Made by a program: the position numbers and the translations under genes. From CALMEH01 sp031409875 (lineage in GTDB: Bacteria; Acidobacteriota; Blastocatellia; Pyrinomonadales; Pyrinomonadaceae), in assembly GCA_031409875.1 (NCBI GenBank), contig JANNYB010000063.1:1-64000 (forward strand): a stretch of DNA of 64,000 bases, in the 5' to 3' direction. Of the stretch, positions 18,396 through 25,564 are shown piece after piece. The notes beneath the pieces are model-generated. The model did not search any database. It was not told where the DNA came from and was given only the letters and a program-made list of their open reading frames with translations. Position 1 is the stretch's first letter. The number at the start of each line of letters is the position of its first letter.

Positions 18396-19226
18396 TTACC
18401 GCAAATAATCTTCTAATTTTGTCGAAGCATCGGTTTTTTCGTCGCGGTATTTGACGATAATCGGCGCGTAAATTGATAAACCGTTTTCTTTGCCGAAACC
18501 GCTTGTGATTTGGCGCGAACCTTGCACGACGACTGCGCCGGCGGGAATTTCGAGTGTTTTTTCGGGCGTTGATTTTAGAACTTCGCCTTTGACTAAATCG
18601 AAAACCGGCGTTGAGCGCGTCAGAATCACGCCCGAAGCCAAGACGACTTTTTCGCGGACAATCACGCCTTCGTAAACGCCTGTGTTGCCGCCGATTAAAC
18701 AATCGTCTTCGATAACGACCGGATTTGCGTTTATCGGTTCTAAAACTCCGCCGATTTGCGCCGCCGCCGAGATGTGAACGCGCTTGCCGATTTGAGCGCA
18801 ACTTCCAACGAGCGCGTGCGAATCAATCATCGTGCCTTCGTCAATGTATGCGCCGACATTGACGTAACACGGCGGCATCAGCACGACATTTTCGGCAACA
18901 AACGAGCCGTCTCGAATCGTCGAACCGCCCGGCACGATGCGGATTTTATCTTCCAAAGTCATCGGACGAAGCGGATAAGTTTCCTTGTCAAAAAACCGAA
19001 AAGTTTCCGTATCTTTCGACATTTCGATCATTTTACCCATCTTGAAACCGAGCAAAATTCCCTGCTTCACCCAAGCGTTCGCGCTCCAATTTCCGTCCGC
19101 ATCTTTTTCGGCGGCGCGAATTTCGCCGCGTCTTAGTGCCGTTTTAAATTCTTCAAAATCGGCGCGGTCGTCTGATGAAAATTCGGATTTGGCTAATAAT
19201 TGTTCGATTTTTTCTTGTAAATTCAT
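18396..19226 (-). CDS. dapD: 2,3,4,5-tetrahydropyridine-2,6-dicarboxylate N-succinyltransferase
   Basis: Succinyl-CoA-dependent step of the succinylase branch of lysine/diaminopimelate synthesis. 276 residues, typical for DapD. An N-terminal helical domain is followed by a left-handed beta-helix made of hexapeptide repeats. Family motifs include VPGGSTIRDGSFVAENVVLM, YVNVGAYIDEGTMIDSHALV and DDCLIGGNTGVYEGVIV. With dapA at 33421 it points to an intact DAP pathway. It is convergent with the Clp-like triplet, sharing a hairpin terminator. Confidence 0.96.
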   Translation of the reverse strand: MNLQEKIEQLLAKSEFSSDDRADFEEFKTALRRGEIRAAEKDADGNWSANAWVKQGILLGFKMGKMIEMSKDTETFRFFDKETYPLRPMTLEDKIRIVPGGSTIRDGSFVAENVVLMPPCYVNVGAYIDEGTMIDSHALVGSCAQIGKRVHISAAAQIGGVLEPINANPVVIEDDCLIGGNTGVYEGVIVREKVVLASGVILTRSTPVFDLVKGEVLKSTPEKTLEIPAGAVVVQGSRQITSGFGKENGLSIYAPIIVKYRDEKTDASTKLEDYLR

Positions 19227-19286
19227 TTTATTTTTCGCTCAAATTCGCGGATTTGAACTGTAATTTCGCGTAAATCTTTTTCTTTT

Positions 19287-19685
19287 TCAAATTTTGCGTC
19301 CAACTTTTGTTTTGAGTCCCGTCTTTAGACGGCTGACCGCCAGCGAAGCGCGGCGGTTTTCCGCATAAATGCGGGACTCAAAACACCGCTCGACCAGCCT
19401 ATCTTCCCAGCCTGTCGGCAAAACAACTGTGGCGCGTCCCAAAACGTCGGCGTGAAATCCTCTTTCCGCTCGAAACCGACTGAAGATGCCAAGATTTTCC
19501 GTAACTTCATCACGAAAACCAAAACTTTCGCCGAGTAACAGAAAATCGCATTCGACCGAAAGACGCGCAATCTCCGGCGGGTAATCGGTTACGGCGAAAA
19601 CCGCCTGCGAGCCGACAATAAGCGGCAAGTTTCCGGTAATTTTTCGCACTTCTCCGGTTAAATCAAAAAGGTTTTGCTTTCGCAC
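19287..19685 (-). CDS. Nucleotidyltransferase-like hypothetical protein with repeat-derived C-terminus
   Basis: 132 residues. The N-terminus (LPLIVGSQAVFAVTDYP, then a strand with VECDFLLLG) resembles the GSxA...D region of minimal nucleotidyltransferase-fold proteins of the kind found with AbiEii/MNT-type toxin or antitoxin pairs. The match is weak. Residues ~101-126 are encoded by a palindromic element (PAL-C), so the true C-terminus may have been replaced. It overlaps the end of the upstream gene by 23 bases, indicating translational coupling. The pair sits between dapD and mdh. A TA-like role is inference from size and overlap only. Confidence 0.55.
   Translation of the reverse strand: MRKQNLFDLTGEVRKITGNLPLIVGSQAVFAVTDYPPEIARLSVECDFLLLGESFGFRDEVTENLGIFSRFRAERGFHADVLGRATVVLPTGWEDRLVERCFESRIYAENRRASLAVSRLKTGLKTKVGRKI
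19309..19384. repeat. PAL-C copy 1, inside a CDS end
   Basis: GTTTTGAGTCCCG mirrored by CGGGACTCAAAAC, with the shared core CCGCCAGCGAAGCGCGGCGG. It is translated as the C-terminal part of the nucleotidyltransferase-like protein. Other copies are at 32802, 34406, 36148 and 60390. Confidence 0.85.
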
Positions 19686-20070
19686 AAATTTTAATTGTCC
19701 TCCGCCATTCTTGCTGTGTTATCAATCCGGCGAACGGCGACGACGAGCGCAATCTTTGCCCTTCATCCGTTTCGGCGGTAATGATTTTTAAGATATTTTC
19801 GAGGCTTTCGGTTTCCAGAATTTTCTTCCATTCGAGCCACGCGCCGACCGCCGGAGTTTGACTTAACCATCTTTGTAAATTAACTTTCGCTTTCTCAATC
19901 AAACGCGGATTTTCGCGCAGACGCTCGGCGGCAAGACGATGAACCATCAGCGAAAGCAAATCGGAAAAATTCGCAGCGTTGCGGCTAATCGCGGCAAAAT
20001 TTTCAAAGCCGGAGAAGTCTTTGACATCGTTTTCCGATTCGGTTTTTAAATTTTCGATTTGTTCCGGCAT
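19663..20070 (-). CDS. Hypothetical protein coupled to the nucleotidyltransferase-like gene
   Basis: About 135 residues, mostly helical and charged, ending IKICAKAKPF. I do not recognise a family. Its last 23 bases overlap the start of the downstream nucleotidyltransferase-like gene, so the two probably act together. The ATG at 20070 (MPEQIENLK) is used here; the frame is open up to 20121 with TTG codons, one preceded by GGAGG at too short a distance. Directly upstream is a nested palindromic block, so the promoter must lie within or close to it. Confidence 0.5.
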   Translation of the reverse strand: MPEQIENLKTESENDVKDFSGFENFAAISRNAANFSDLLSLMVHRLAAERLRENPRLIEKAKVNLQRWLSQTPAVGAWLEWKKILETESLENILKIITAETDEGQRLRSSSPFAGLITQQEWRRTIKICAKAKPF

Positions 20071-20125
20071 TTTTTTTATTTTCTGCCAACGATTGTATTT
20101 TTTCAATACCTCCAAACGCAAAAAA

Positions 20126-20464
20126 TGTCAGAACAGGAAGCGGTAGCGACTGTTTCGGTGTAACTAAACTTTTCTGTGTAACTAACTCACGTTACGCAGT
20201 TTTGGTTTTTATCGCTGAAAGCGACTGACATTATAGCCTAGCGAGAATCGCTAGGTCAGCGTTGATAACGAATTCCGTCGCTGAAGGCGACGAACAAAAA
20301 ATGCGGCAATTGTTGCTCGCCTTCAGCGAGCGAAATGTTTGCCGCAAATCACCTAGCGATTCTCGCTAGGCTATAATGTTGGTCGCTTTCAGCGACAAAG
20401 CAAAAACTTCGTATTTTGCGTAAAGCGAGTAACTAAAACAGTCGCTACCGCTTCCTGTTCTGAC
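20126..20464. repeat. Three-level nested palindrome (PAL-A arms around PAL-B)
   Basis: Outer arms TGTCAGAACAGGAAGCGGTA / TACCGCTTCCTGTTCTGAC belong to family PAL-A. Inside are arms with GTAACTAACTC...GCAG paired to ...GCGAGTAACTAAAAC. Innermost is the PAL-B element at 20212-20396. The layout suggests one repeat inserted into another. It occupies the gap between the hypothetical gene and the mdh stop codon and encodes nothing. Confidence 0.85.
20212..20396. repeat. PAL-B element, copy 1
   Basis: A ~185-bp element bounded by TCGCTGAAAGCGAC and GTCGCTTTCAGCGA. It contains two inverted copies of the hairpin CCTAGCGAGAATCGCTAGG with 'tatag' flanks, and a central stem-loop (CGTCGCTGAAGGCGACG region against the GCTCGCCTTCAGCGAGC region). 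Copies 2 and 3 are at 38303-38488 and 55939-56123. In copy 1 the central stem-loop is inverted relative to the others. Confidence 0.9.
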
Positions 20465-20469
20465 CTGTC

Positions 20470-21402
20470 TTAAATCCCAAGCACATCAATCAATTCCTGA
20501 ACTGCTCCGGCTGATTTTTGGAGCGCGGCGCGTTCTTCGTTGGTTAATGAAATCTCGATGATTTGTTCGACACCGTTTTTGCCGAGTTTGACGGGAACGC
20601 CGACGAATAGATTATTGATTCCATATTCGCCTTCGAGATAGACGGCGCACGGCAGAATGCGTTTTTTGTCTTTCAAAATCGAAGCCGCCATTTCGACTGC
20701 ACCGAGCGAAGGCGCGTAAAATGCCGAACCTGTTTTGAGCAATCCGACGATTTCTGCGCCGCCGTTTGCCGTGCGTTTGAGAATTTCGTCAATTTTTTCT
20801 TTTGGCAAAAGTTCAGTTATCGGAATTCCCGCGCAGGTCGAATAACGCGGCAATGGAACCATCGTGTCGCCGTGTCCGCCGAGAACGAACGCCGTAACGT
20901 CTTCAACCGAAACGTCCAACGCTTCTGCCAAAAAGCAACGCATCCGAGCTGAATCTAAAACTCCAGCCATTCCCATCACGCGATTTTTCGGAAATCCTGA
21001 ACGCTTGAACGCGACTTGCGCCATTGCGTCAAGCGGATTTGAAACGATGATAATAAACGAGTTAGGCGAATATTTCGCAACTTGTTCAGTTACGTTGCCG
21101 ACAATATCCGAGTTTGTTTTGAGCAAATCATCGCGGCTCATTCCGGGCTTTCGCGGAAGTCCGGCAGTGATAATTACGATGTCCGAATCAGCGGTTTCTT
21201 CATACGAATTTGCGCCGACGAGTTTGACATCAAAACCATCAATCGGCGCGGCTTGCGCCAAGTCTAAAGATTTTCCTTGCGGAGTTCCTTCGACAATATC
21301 AACCAAAACCACGTCCGCCAATTCCTTCGCGGCAATCCAATGCGCGGCAGTTGCGCCGACATTTCCTGCACCAACAACCGTAACTTTATTACGTCTAATC
21401 AT
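20470..21402 (-). CDS. mdh: Malate dehydrogenase (LDH-like type)
   Basis: NAD-dependent malate/oxaloacetate interconversion of the TCA cycle. 310 residues, typical. The Rossmann motif VVGAGNVGATAA is at residues ~10-21; the substrate loop LPRKPGMSRDDLL carries the Arg residues of MDH; the active site GGHGDTMVP has the catalytic His. Start ATG 21402 has a GAGG Shine-Dalgarno. It stands alone between a nested repeat block and a hairpin shared with the M16 operon's upstream flank. Confidence 0.96.
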   Translation of the reverse strand: MIRRNKVTVVGAGNVGATAAHWIAAKELADVVLVDIVEGTPQGKSLDLAQAAPIDGFDVKLVGANSYEETADSDIVIITAGLPRKPGMSRDDLLKTNSDIVGNVTEQVAKYSPNSFIIIVSNPLDAMAQVAFKRSGFPKNRVMGMAGVLDSARMRCFLAEALDVSVEDVTAFVLGGHGDTMVPLPRYSTCAGIPITELLPKEKIDEILKRTANGGAEIVGLLKTGSAFYAPSLGAVEMAASILKDKKRILPCAVYLEGEYGINNLFVGVPVKLGKNGVEQIIEISLTNEERAALQKSAGAVQELIDVLGI

Positions 21403-21502
21403 TTTTTATTCCTCTTTGTTTGAAAATTATATGTATTGATAAAAACTATTTTGTATCACAATGAAAGACTGAACACAAAATTTGAAAATTGGAAATCAAA
21501 AT

Positions 21503-21589
21503 AAAAGTCCAACACGCTTTAGCTTGTTGATAAATTTTATCCACATTCAAGCTAAGTTTCAGCAACAAGCTAAAGCGTGTCGGACTTTT
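21503..21589. repeat. Intergenic inverted repeat
   Basis: AAAAGTCCAACACGCTTTAG mirrored by CTAAAGCGTGTCGGACTTTT around a ~33-base loop. It lies between the end of the M16 operon and the mdh start and is suited to terminate the M16 transcript. Confidence 0.8.
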
Positions 21590-21600
21590 TATTCAAAACT

Positions 21601-23106
21601 TTACTGAAAAACTTTATCAACCGGCGTAATTGTGATGTCAGACGATTTAACATTTATCGGGAAAACAGAAATTATTTTGTCTTCCGCCAAAACATCCGCC
21701 GGTTTTGTCGAAGCGTAACTAATTGTGCCGGGTTTATTTTCGGCGATTTCTTTTTTCAAGCCTTCCGCGTCTTTCGTAATCATTACGACACGCATTTTGC
21801 TGCTTGTCAGATGTTTTTTGATCGCCGCGTTCACGTCTGCCAAAGTTAATTTCGACAGCGCAGTTTTCATATATTGATTGTAATTATCAATGCCGTAATA
21901 GCGCGAATCGAGTGCGTAACCGAGTTCGGCATCTTTCGTTTGTGTTAAAATATTGACGTATTTCATCAAAAACGCGCGTGTTTCATCAAAAGTTTTTTGA
22001 TCAATACCGTTTTTGATTAATTTGTCATATTCAAAAAGCGCGGCGCGAAACGTGAAATTTGCGTTTTGCGGTTCAACGGGACGAATCCAGATTTGAAAAA
22101 TCTGCGATTGCCGCGCCAGATTCGCGTCCGGCTCAAACTGAAACATTCCACGCGGAAAATATTCGATGTAAGCATAATCGCCGTAATTCAAACCGCGAAC
22201 TTCACGGATTCTGCCGTAAAGATAACTGCTCGACGAACGATGTTGCCCGAAATACGAAGCGACCAATGCCAGCGCAGGAAAGTCTTTGTGTCTGCGATTA
22301 ACTTCAATCGGAAACCCAAGCGAAATTGCCGTCGCCCGTGTTTCGCGCTGAACAATGTCAATCTTCATTCCGTCCAAAAGAGTCGGCGCAGGAAGTTTCC
22401 GCAAAACTTTTTTGCCTTTTGCCAGCTTCGCAAAATCTTTGTCCATCTGCGCCGTAAATTTCGCATCGAATCCGCCCGATAGTCCTATTACAAGATTGGC
22501 TTGGGTATAATTCGCCGCGTAAAAATCTTTCACGTCTTGAATCGTCAATTTCTCAAGCGAAGAAATCGTTCCGACCGAATTATGTTCGTAACTCGTTCCC
22601 GCATAAATCAAATTATAAAGCCGTTCTTTGCCGAGTTCTTCATCATTGCCTTGGCGCAAACTCGTTTTCAGAAAATCAATCGCGTTTTGTTTAATGCGCG
22701 TAAAATCTTCATCACGAAATCCGGGTTCGAGCAACATTTGACGAATCAAACCGTAATATTCGGCGCGTTTGTCATTGTGAATCTGCCCGACAAAAGTCGT
22801 CATTTCTTTATCAGTTTGCACGCCGAAACCTGCTGCCATCGGATAGAACTGCTCGACAATCTGTTCGTAAGTCAAAGTTTTGCTTCCACCGTTTGCCAAC
22901 ATCGAAGCCGTCAAACTCGACAAACCTTCTTTCCCTTTCGGGTCGTCCGCCGCGCCAGTAAAAAACTGTATCCGAAACGTAACAATCGGCGATTTACTCT
23001 CCTGCAAAACGCTGGCAATTTTCATATTTTTCTGTGCAAAAATCGGCATCGCAATTGCAAAAATCAAAAGCGAAACAATAAAAGTTTTATAAAAATGTCT
23101 AATCAT
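21601..23106 (-). CDS. M16-family peptidase homologue lacking the HxxEH zinc motif
   Basis: About 501 residues with an N-terminal signal-like segment (FIVSLLIFAIAMPIFAQ), so probably periplasmic. The M16 fold is recognisable (the TGAADDPKGKEGLSSLTASML region aligns to the M16 N-terminus), but the zinc-ligand motif HxxEH is replaced by LSSLT, so it should be catalytically silent. Such subunits pair with an active M16 protein, here the product of 23802-25136. ATG at 23106 with GAGGAAA upstream is preferred over the TTG at 23118, which overlaps the PIN gene's stop. The downstream flank holds a hairpin. Confidence 0.87.
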   Translation of the reverse strand: MIRHFYKTFIVSLLIFAIAMPIFAQKNMKIASVLQESKSPIVTFRIQFFTGAADDPKGKEGLSSLTASMLANGGSKTLTYEQIVEQFYPMAAGFGVQTDKEMTTFVGQIHNDKRAEYYGLIRQMLLEPGFRDEDFTRIKQNAIDFLKTSLRQGNDEELGKERLYNLIYAGTSYEHNSVGTISSLEKLTIQDVKDFYAANYTQANLVIGLSGGFDAKFTAQMDKDFAKLAKGKKVLRKLPAPTLLDGMKIDIVQRETRATAISLGFPIEVNRRHKDFPALALVASYFGQHRSSSSYLYGRIREVRGLNYGDYAYIEYFPRGMFQFEPDANLARQSQIFQIWIRPVEPQNANFTFRAALFEYDKLIKNGIDQKTFDETRAFLMKYVNILTQTKDAELGYALDSRYYGIDNYNQYMKTALSKLTLADVNAAIKKHLTSSKMRVVMITKDAEGLKKEIAENKPGTISYASTKPADVLAEDKIISVFPINVKSSDITITPVDKVFQ

Positions 23107-23114
23107 ATATTTCC

Positions 23115-23543
23115 TCAAGGAAGAATCTCAAAAGCCGCGCAATGACGCGGACGAAAAATCCCAAAATCACGGCGGTCAACCGTCAAAATCCTCTCAATCT
23201 TTAACCTTTCGGCGATTGCCATAATTGCCGCATCAACAAAATCAAGTTTGCTGTCTTCGTATTTTTGCAAAATCTCTTTAGTTCGCTCTAAATCTGCCGA
23301 TGTTAGCGAAATCAGAGGAATTTGCCTATCAAGCAAATAATCAAATAATTGAAACAACACGCGATAACCGAGATTGCCGATAACTAAATACGACAATTCC
23401 GGCAAGACAACTTCCGGCAAAAACATATTCTCCTCGTTTGCAAAAACTATCGAACATTCTTTATGGTCTTTGTCCGATTCATCTAAAACAGCAAACAAAA
23501 AGCCTGTATCAATCAACGATTGGTTCTTTAAGAGTCCAGCCAC
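23115..23543 (-). CDS. PIN-domain protein (VapC-like toxin)
   Basis: About 142 residues from a GTG start. PIN-domain acidic residues are visible: LIDTGFLFAVLDESD (first Asp), a central Glu in LPEVVLPELSYL, KLDFVDAAIMAIAE (Asp), and TVDRRDFGIF at the end. PIN toxins are Mg-dependent RNases. The start overlaps the end of the antitoxin-like gene by 35 bases, and the stop lies 9 bases before the ATG of the inactive M16 gene. It is thus embedded in one transcription unit with the M16 peptidases. Confidence 0.88.
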   Translation of the reverse strand: MAGLLKNQSLIDTGFLFAVLDESDKDHKECSIVFANEENMFLPEVVLPELSYLVIGNLGYRVLFQLFDYLLDRQIPLISLTSADLERTKEILQKYEDSKLDFVDAAIMAIAERLKIERILTVDRRDFGIFRPRHCAAFEILP

Positions 23544-23790
23544 TTCGTTTGGTAATTCCCTCCATCAATATTTCTTCGGCACGACTGGCAATGTCGCCTT
23601 TTCCGCTATTTCCGATTCCTATTATTGAGAATCGTTTAGCTTTTTTTTCAGTTTCAACCGATTTATTATTTTGTGCTTCATCGCCATTTGTTTCAAATTT
23701 TTCCAAATCTTCAACAAACTCCAAAACTTTCGCCTGTTTATATGTTGGCAAAGCGTGAACTTTTTCTTGGATAACGGTTTCGAGATTCAT
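23509..23790 (-). CDS. Antitoxin-like partner of the PIN protein
   Basis: A 93-residue protein. The N-terminal ~30 residues (LETVIQEKVHALPTYKQAKVLEFVEDL) resemble the DUF2281-type antitoxin family; the C-terminal part is charged and ends WTLKEPIVD, typical of a toxin-binding tail. ATG with GGAG nine bases upstream. It overlaps the PIN gene, as in vapBC operons. It lies 12 bases after the end of the active M16 gene's downstream flank, so both could be transcribed from the M16 promoter. Confidence 0.75.
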   Translation of the reverse strand: MNLETVIQEKVHALPTYKQAKVLEFVEDLEKFETNGDEAQNNKSVETEKKAKRFSIIGIGNSGKGDIASRAEEILMEGITKRSGWTLKEPIVD

Positions 23791-23801
23791 AATGCTTTCT
23801 C

Positions 23802-25136
23802 CTATTTTTTACTTGCCAAAGTAATTACGGTTTGATTGCTGTCTTTGAAATATTTCTCCGCAATCATCCGAATATCTTCGGGCGTGATTGAATCGTAAAG
23901 CGCGAAAATTTTGTCAACGGTGTCAGCCGAACGGCGCAGCGCAACGAATCTGGCAAGCGTTCCGGCGATTGCATCGTTCGAGTTCATTCCCATCACAAAA
24001 CCATAGCGTAAACGTGAACGAGTTTGATCTAATTGCTTTTGGTCAATCAATTCTTTCGTATATTTTTTGTAAGTTTTGATAATCTCGTCGCGGACGTAAG
24101 TTACATCTTTTTCGTCTTTAACCTGCGACCAAACGCTGAAAAGTTCAGGATCAACTTTATCTTCAAAACTGGGCGCAACCCAAACCGCTTTTTGTTCTTG
24201 CAAAACTAATTTTTGATAAAGATCGGAATTATCGCCAAAAACGATTCCGGCTAACAAATCAAGCGCGGCTTTGTCTTTTTCAGTTTCCGAAAAAGCCGGA
24301 GCGCGATAAGCCACCGAAATATAAGGCAAAGTTGGCGAATTCCATTCGATATGTTTGCTTCGCGCCGCATCTTGCGGTTTTTCAGCCGTGATTTTTACCT
24401 GATAATCGCCGCGTTTCCAATCGCTGAAATATTTTTTGACCATTGCCGAAACTTGCGGCTCTTTAATGTCGCCAACCACAATAATCGTCGTATTTTCAGG
24501 GCGATAAAAGCGTTTGAAAAACGTCCAAGCGTATTCATATTGATTCGGATAATCTTTAATATCAGCCAAATAACCCATCGTTGTATGACTGTATGTATGA
24601 TCGCGGAAAGCAGTTTCGCGCAAAACTTCCGACATTTTAAAAATCGGACTCGCCGAATTTTTGTTATATTCACCTAAGACCGCGCCGGATTCGGTTTTAT
24701 ATTGTTCTTCTGTAAATTTCAGACGTTGAAACCGATCAGCTTCGAGCCGCATAATTTCGTCCAAATCTTCTTTCGCAAAAGTTTCGTGATAGACGGTTCG
24801 ATCATCGTCCGTGTAAGCATTTGACGATGCGCCGGCTTTTTGCATAATTTCGTCAAAGCGTCCGGCAGGAAAATTTTCACTTCCGCGAAACATCAAATGT
24901 TCAAAAAAATGTGCATAACCGCTTTTTCCCGCTTCGATTTCGTTGCGCGAACCTGAACCGACAACGATATAAAGCGAAACGAGATTCGGAAAATCAGTCG
25001 GCACGGTAACAACGCGCAAACCGTTCGGCAAATCTTCCGTTTTATATTGATACGGAAAAACTTTTTTCGTTTGCGCCGAAGTATTCGACAACGCCGCGGC
25101 AAAGATAATTGCGAAAAACATTAAAAATAATTTCAT
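23802..25136 (-). CDS. M16-family zinc peptidase (active subunit)
   Basis: About 444 residues with signal peptide MKLFLMFFAIIFAAALSNTS. The inverted zinc motif HxxEH is present (HFFEHLMF, ~residues 80-85), with the downstream Glu in ESGAVLGEYNKN. Two M16 halves are visible, the second containing the R/Y region near the C-terminus (LRYGFVMGMNS). Known pairs of active and inactive M16 subunits form a closed chamber that degrades peptides, so it probably works with the 21601-23106 product in the periplasm. ATG 25136 has GGAG upstream; an upstream TTG-type extension would disrupt the signal peptide. Confidence 0.93.
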   Translation of the reverse strand: MKLFLMFFAIIFAAALSNTSAQTKKVFPYQYKTEDLPNGLRVVTVPTDFPNLVSLYIVVGSGSRNEIEAGKSGYAHFFEHLMFRGSENFPAGRFDEIMQKAGASSNAYTDDDRTVYHETFAKEDLDEIMRLEADRFQRLKFTEEQYKTESGAVLGEYNKNSASPIFKMSEVLRETAFRDHTYSHTTMGYLADIKDYPNQYEYAWTFFKRFYRPENTTIIVVGDIKEPQVSAMVKKYFSDWKRGDYQVKITAEKPQDAARSKHIEWNSPTLPYISVAYRAPAFSETEKDKAALDLLAGIVFGDNSDLYQKLVLQEQKAVWVAPSFEDKVDPELFSVWSQVKDEKDVTYVRDEIIKTYKKYTKELIDQKQLDQTRSRLRYGFVMGMNSNDAIAGTLARFVALRRSADTVDKIFALYDSITPEDIRMIAEKYFKDSNQTVITLASKK

Positions 25137-25257
25137 AATTTGCTCCAATGTGTTTGAGAAAACTGTATTTTTGATGAAACTTAACAGAAAAATGTTCGAT
25201 AAGAATAACAAAATTTCCCGCGAATAAAAAATGACGGCGATTATTAAAAGCAAAAAC

Positions 25258-25440
25258 TAGAGTTCTTGCAAAATAGCTGAAAATTATTCAGAGTTTTTTT
25301 ATGCACGCGCAAATATCACTTATCACCTCTCACTTATCACTTACTTCGGGAGTAATCGCCTTTACTTTTCGGAATAAGTGATAAGTGAGAGGTGATAAGT
25401 GAGAGGTCAAATCCCTTTTTCCCGACTTTGCAAGAACCTT
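25258..25440. repeat. Nested intergenic hairpins ('cacttatcac' words)
   Basis: Outer arms AGAGTTCTTGCAAAAT / ACTTTGCAAGAACCTT enclose a hairpin of reiterated words, CACTTATCACCTCTCACTTA mirrored by TAAGTGAGAGGTGATAAGTG. Together with the next element it fills the gene-free stretch 25137-25564, in which I see no coding region. Confidence 0.8.
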
Positions 25441-25445
25441 GAAGG

Positions 25446-25553
25446 AGAAACGCGCCCGTCAGGTTAAGCGTGCCATTTGCTTTCGAGAGTGTGGCACGCT
25501 TACCTGACGGGCGCGTTTCTGATTGTTAAACGCTTTCTGACGGTCGCGTTTCT
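25446..25553. repeat. PAL-E hairpin, copy 1
   Basis: AGAAACGCGCCCGTCAGGTT mirrored by ACCTGACGGGCGCGTTTCT, followed by a third partial arm GACGGTCGCGTTTCT. The ends resemble those of 58879-58952. It lies 12 bases beyond the stop of the Asn-rich protein gene and could terminate it. Confidence 0.8.
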
Positions 25554-25564
25554 ACTTATTAATT

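Noticed and set aside
20126..20464. Riboswitch or structured ncRNA upstream of a gene
   Set aside because: It is downstream of mdh and made of repeat families found elsewhere in the window.
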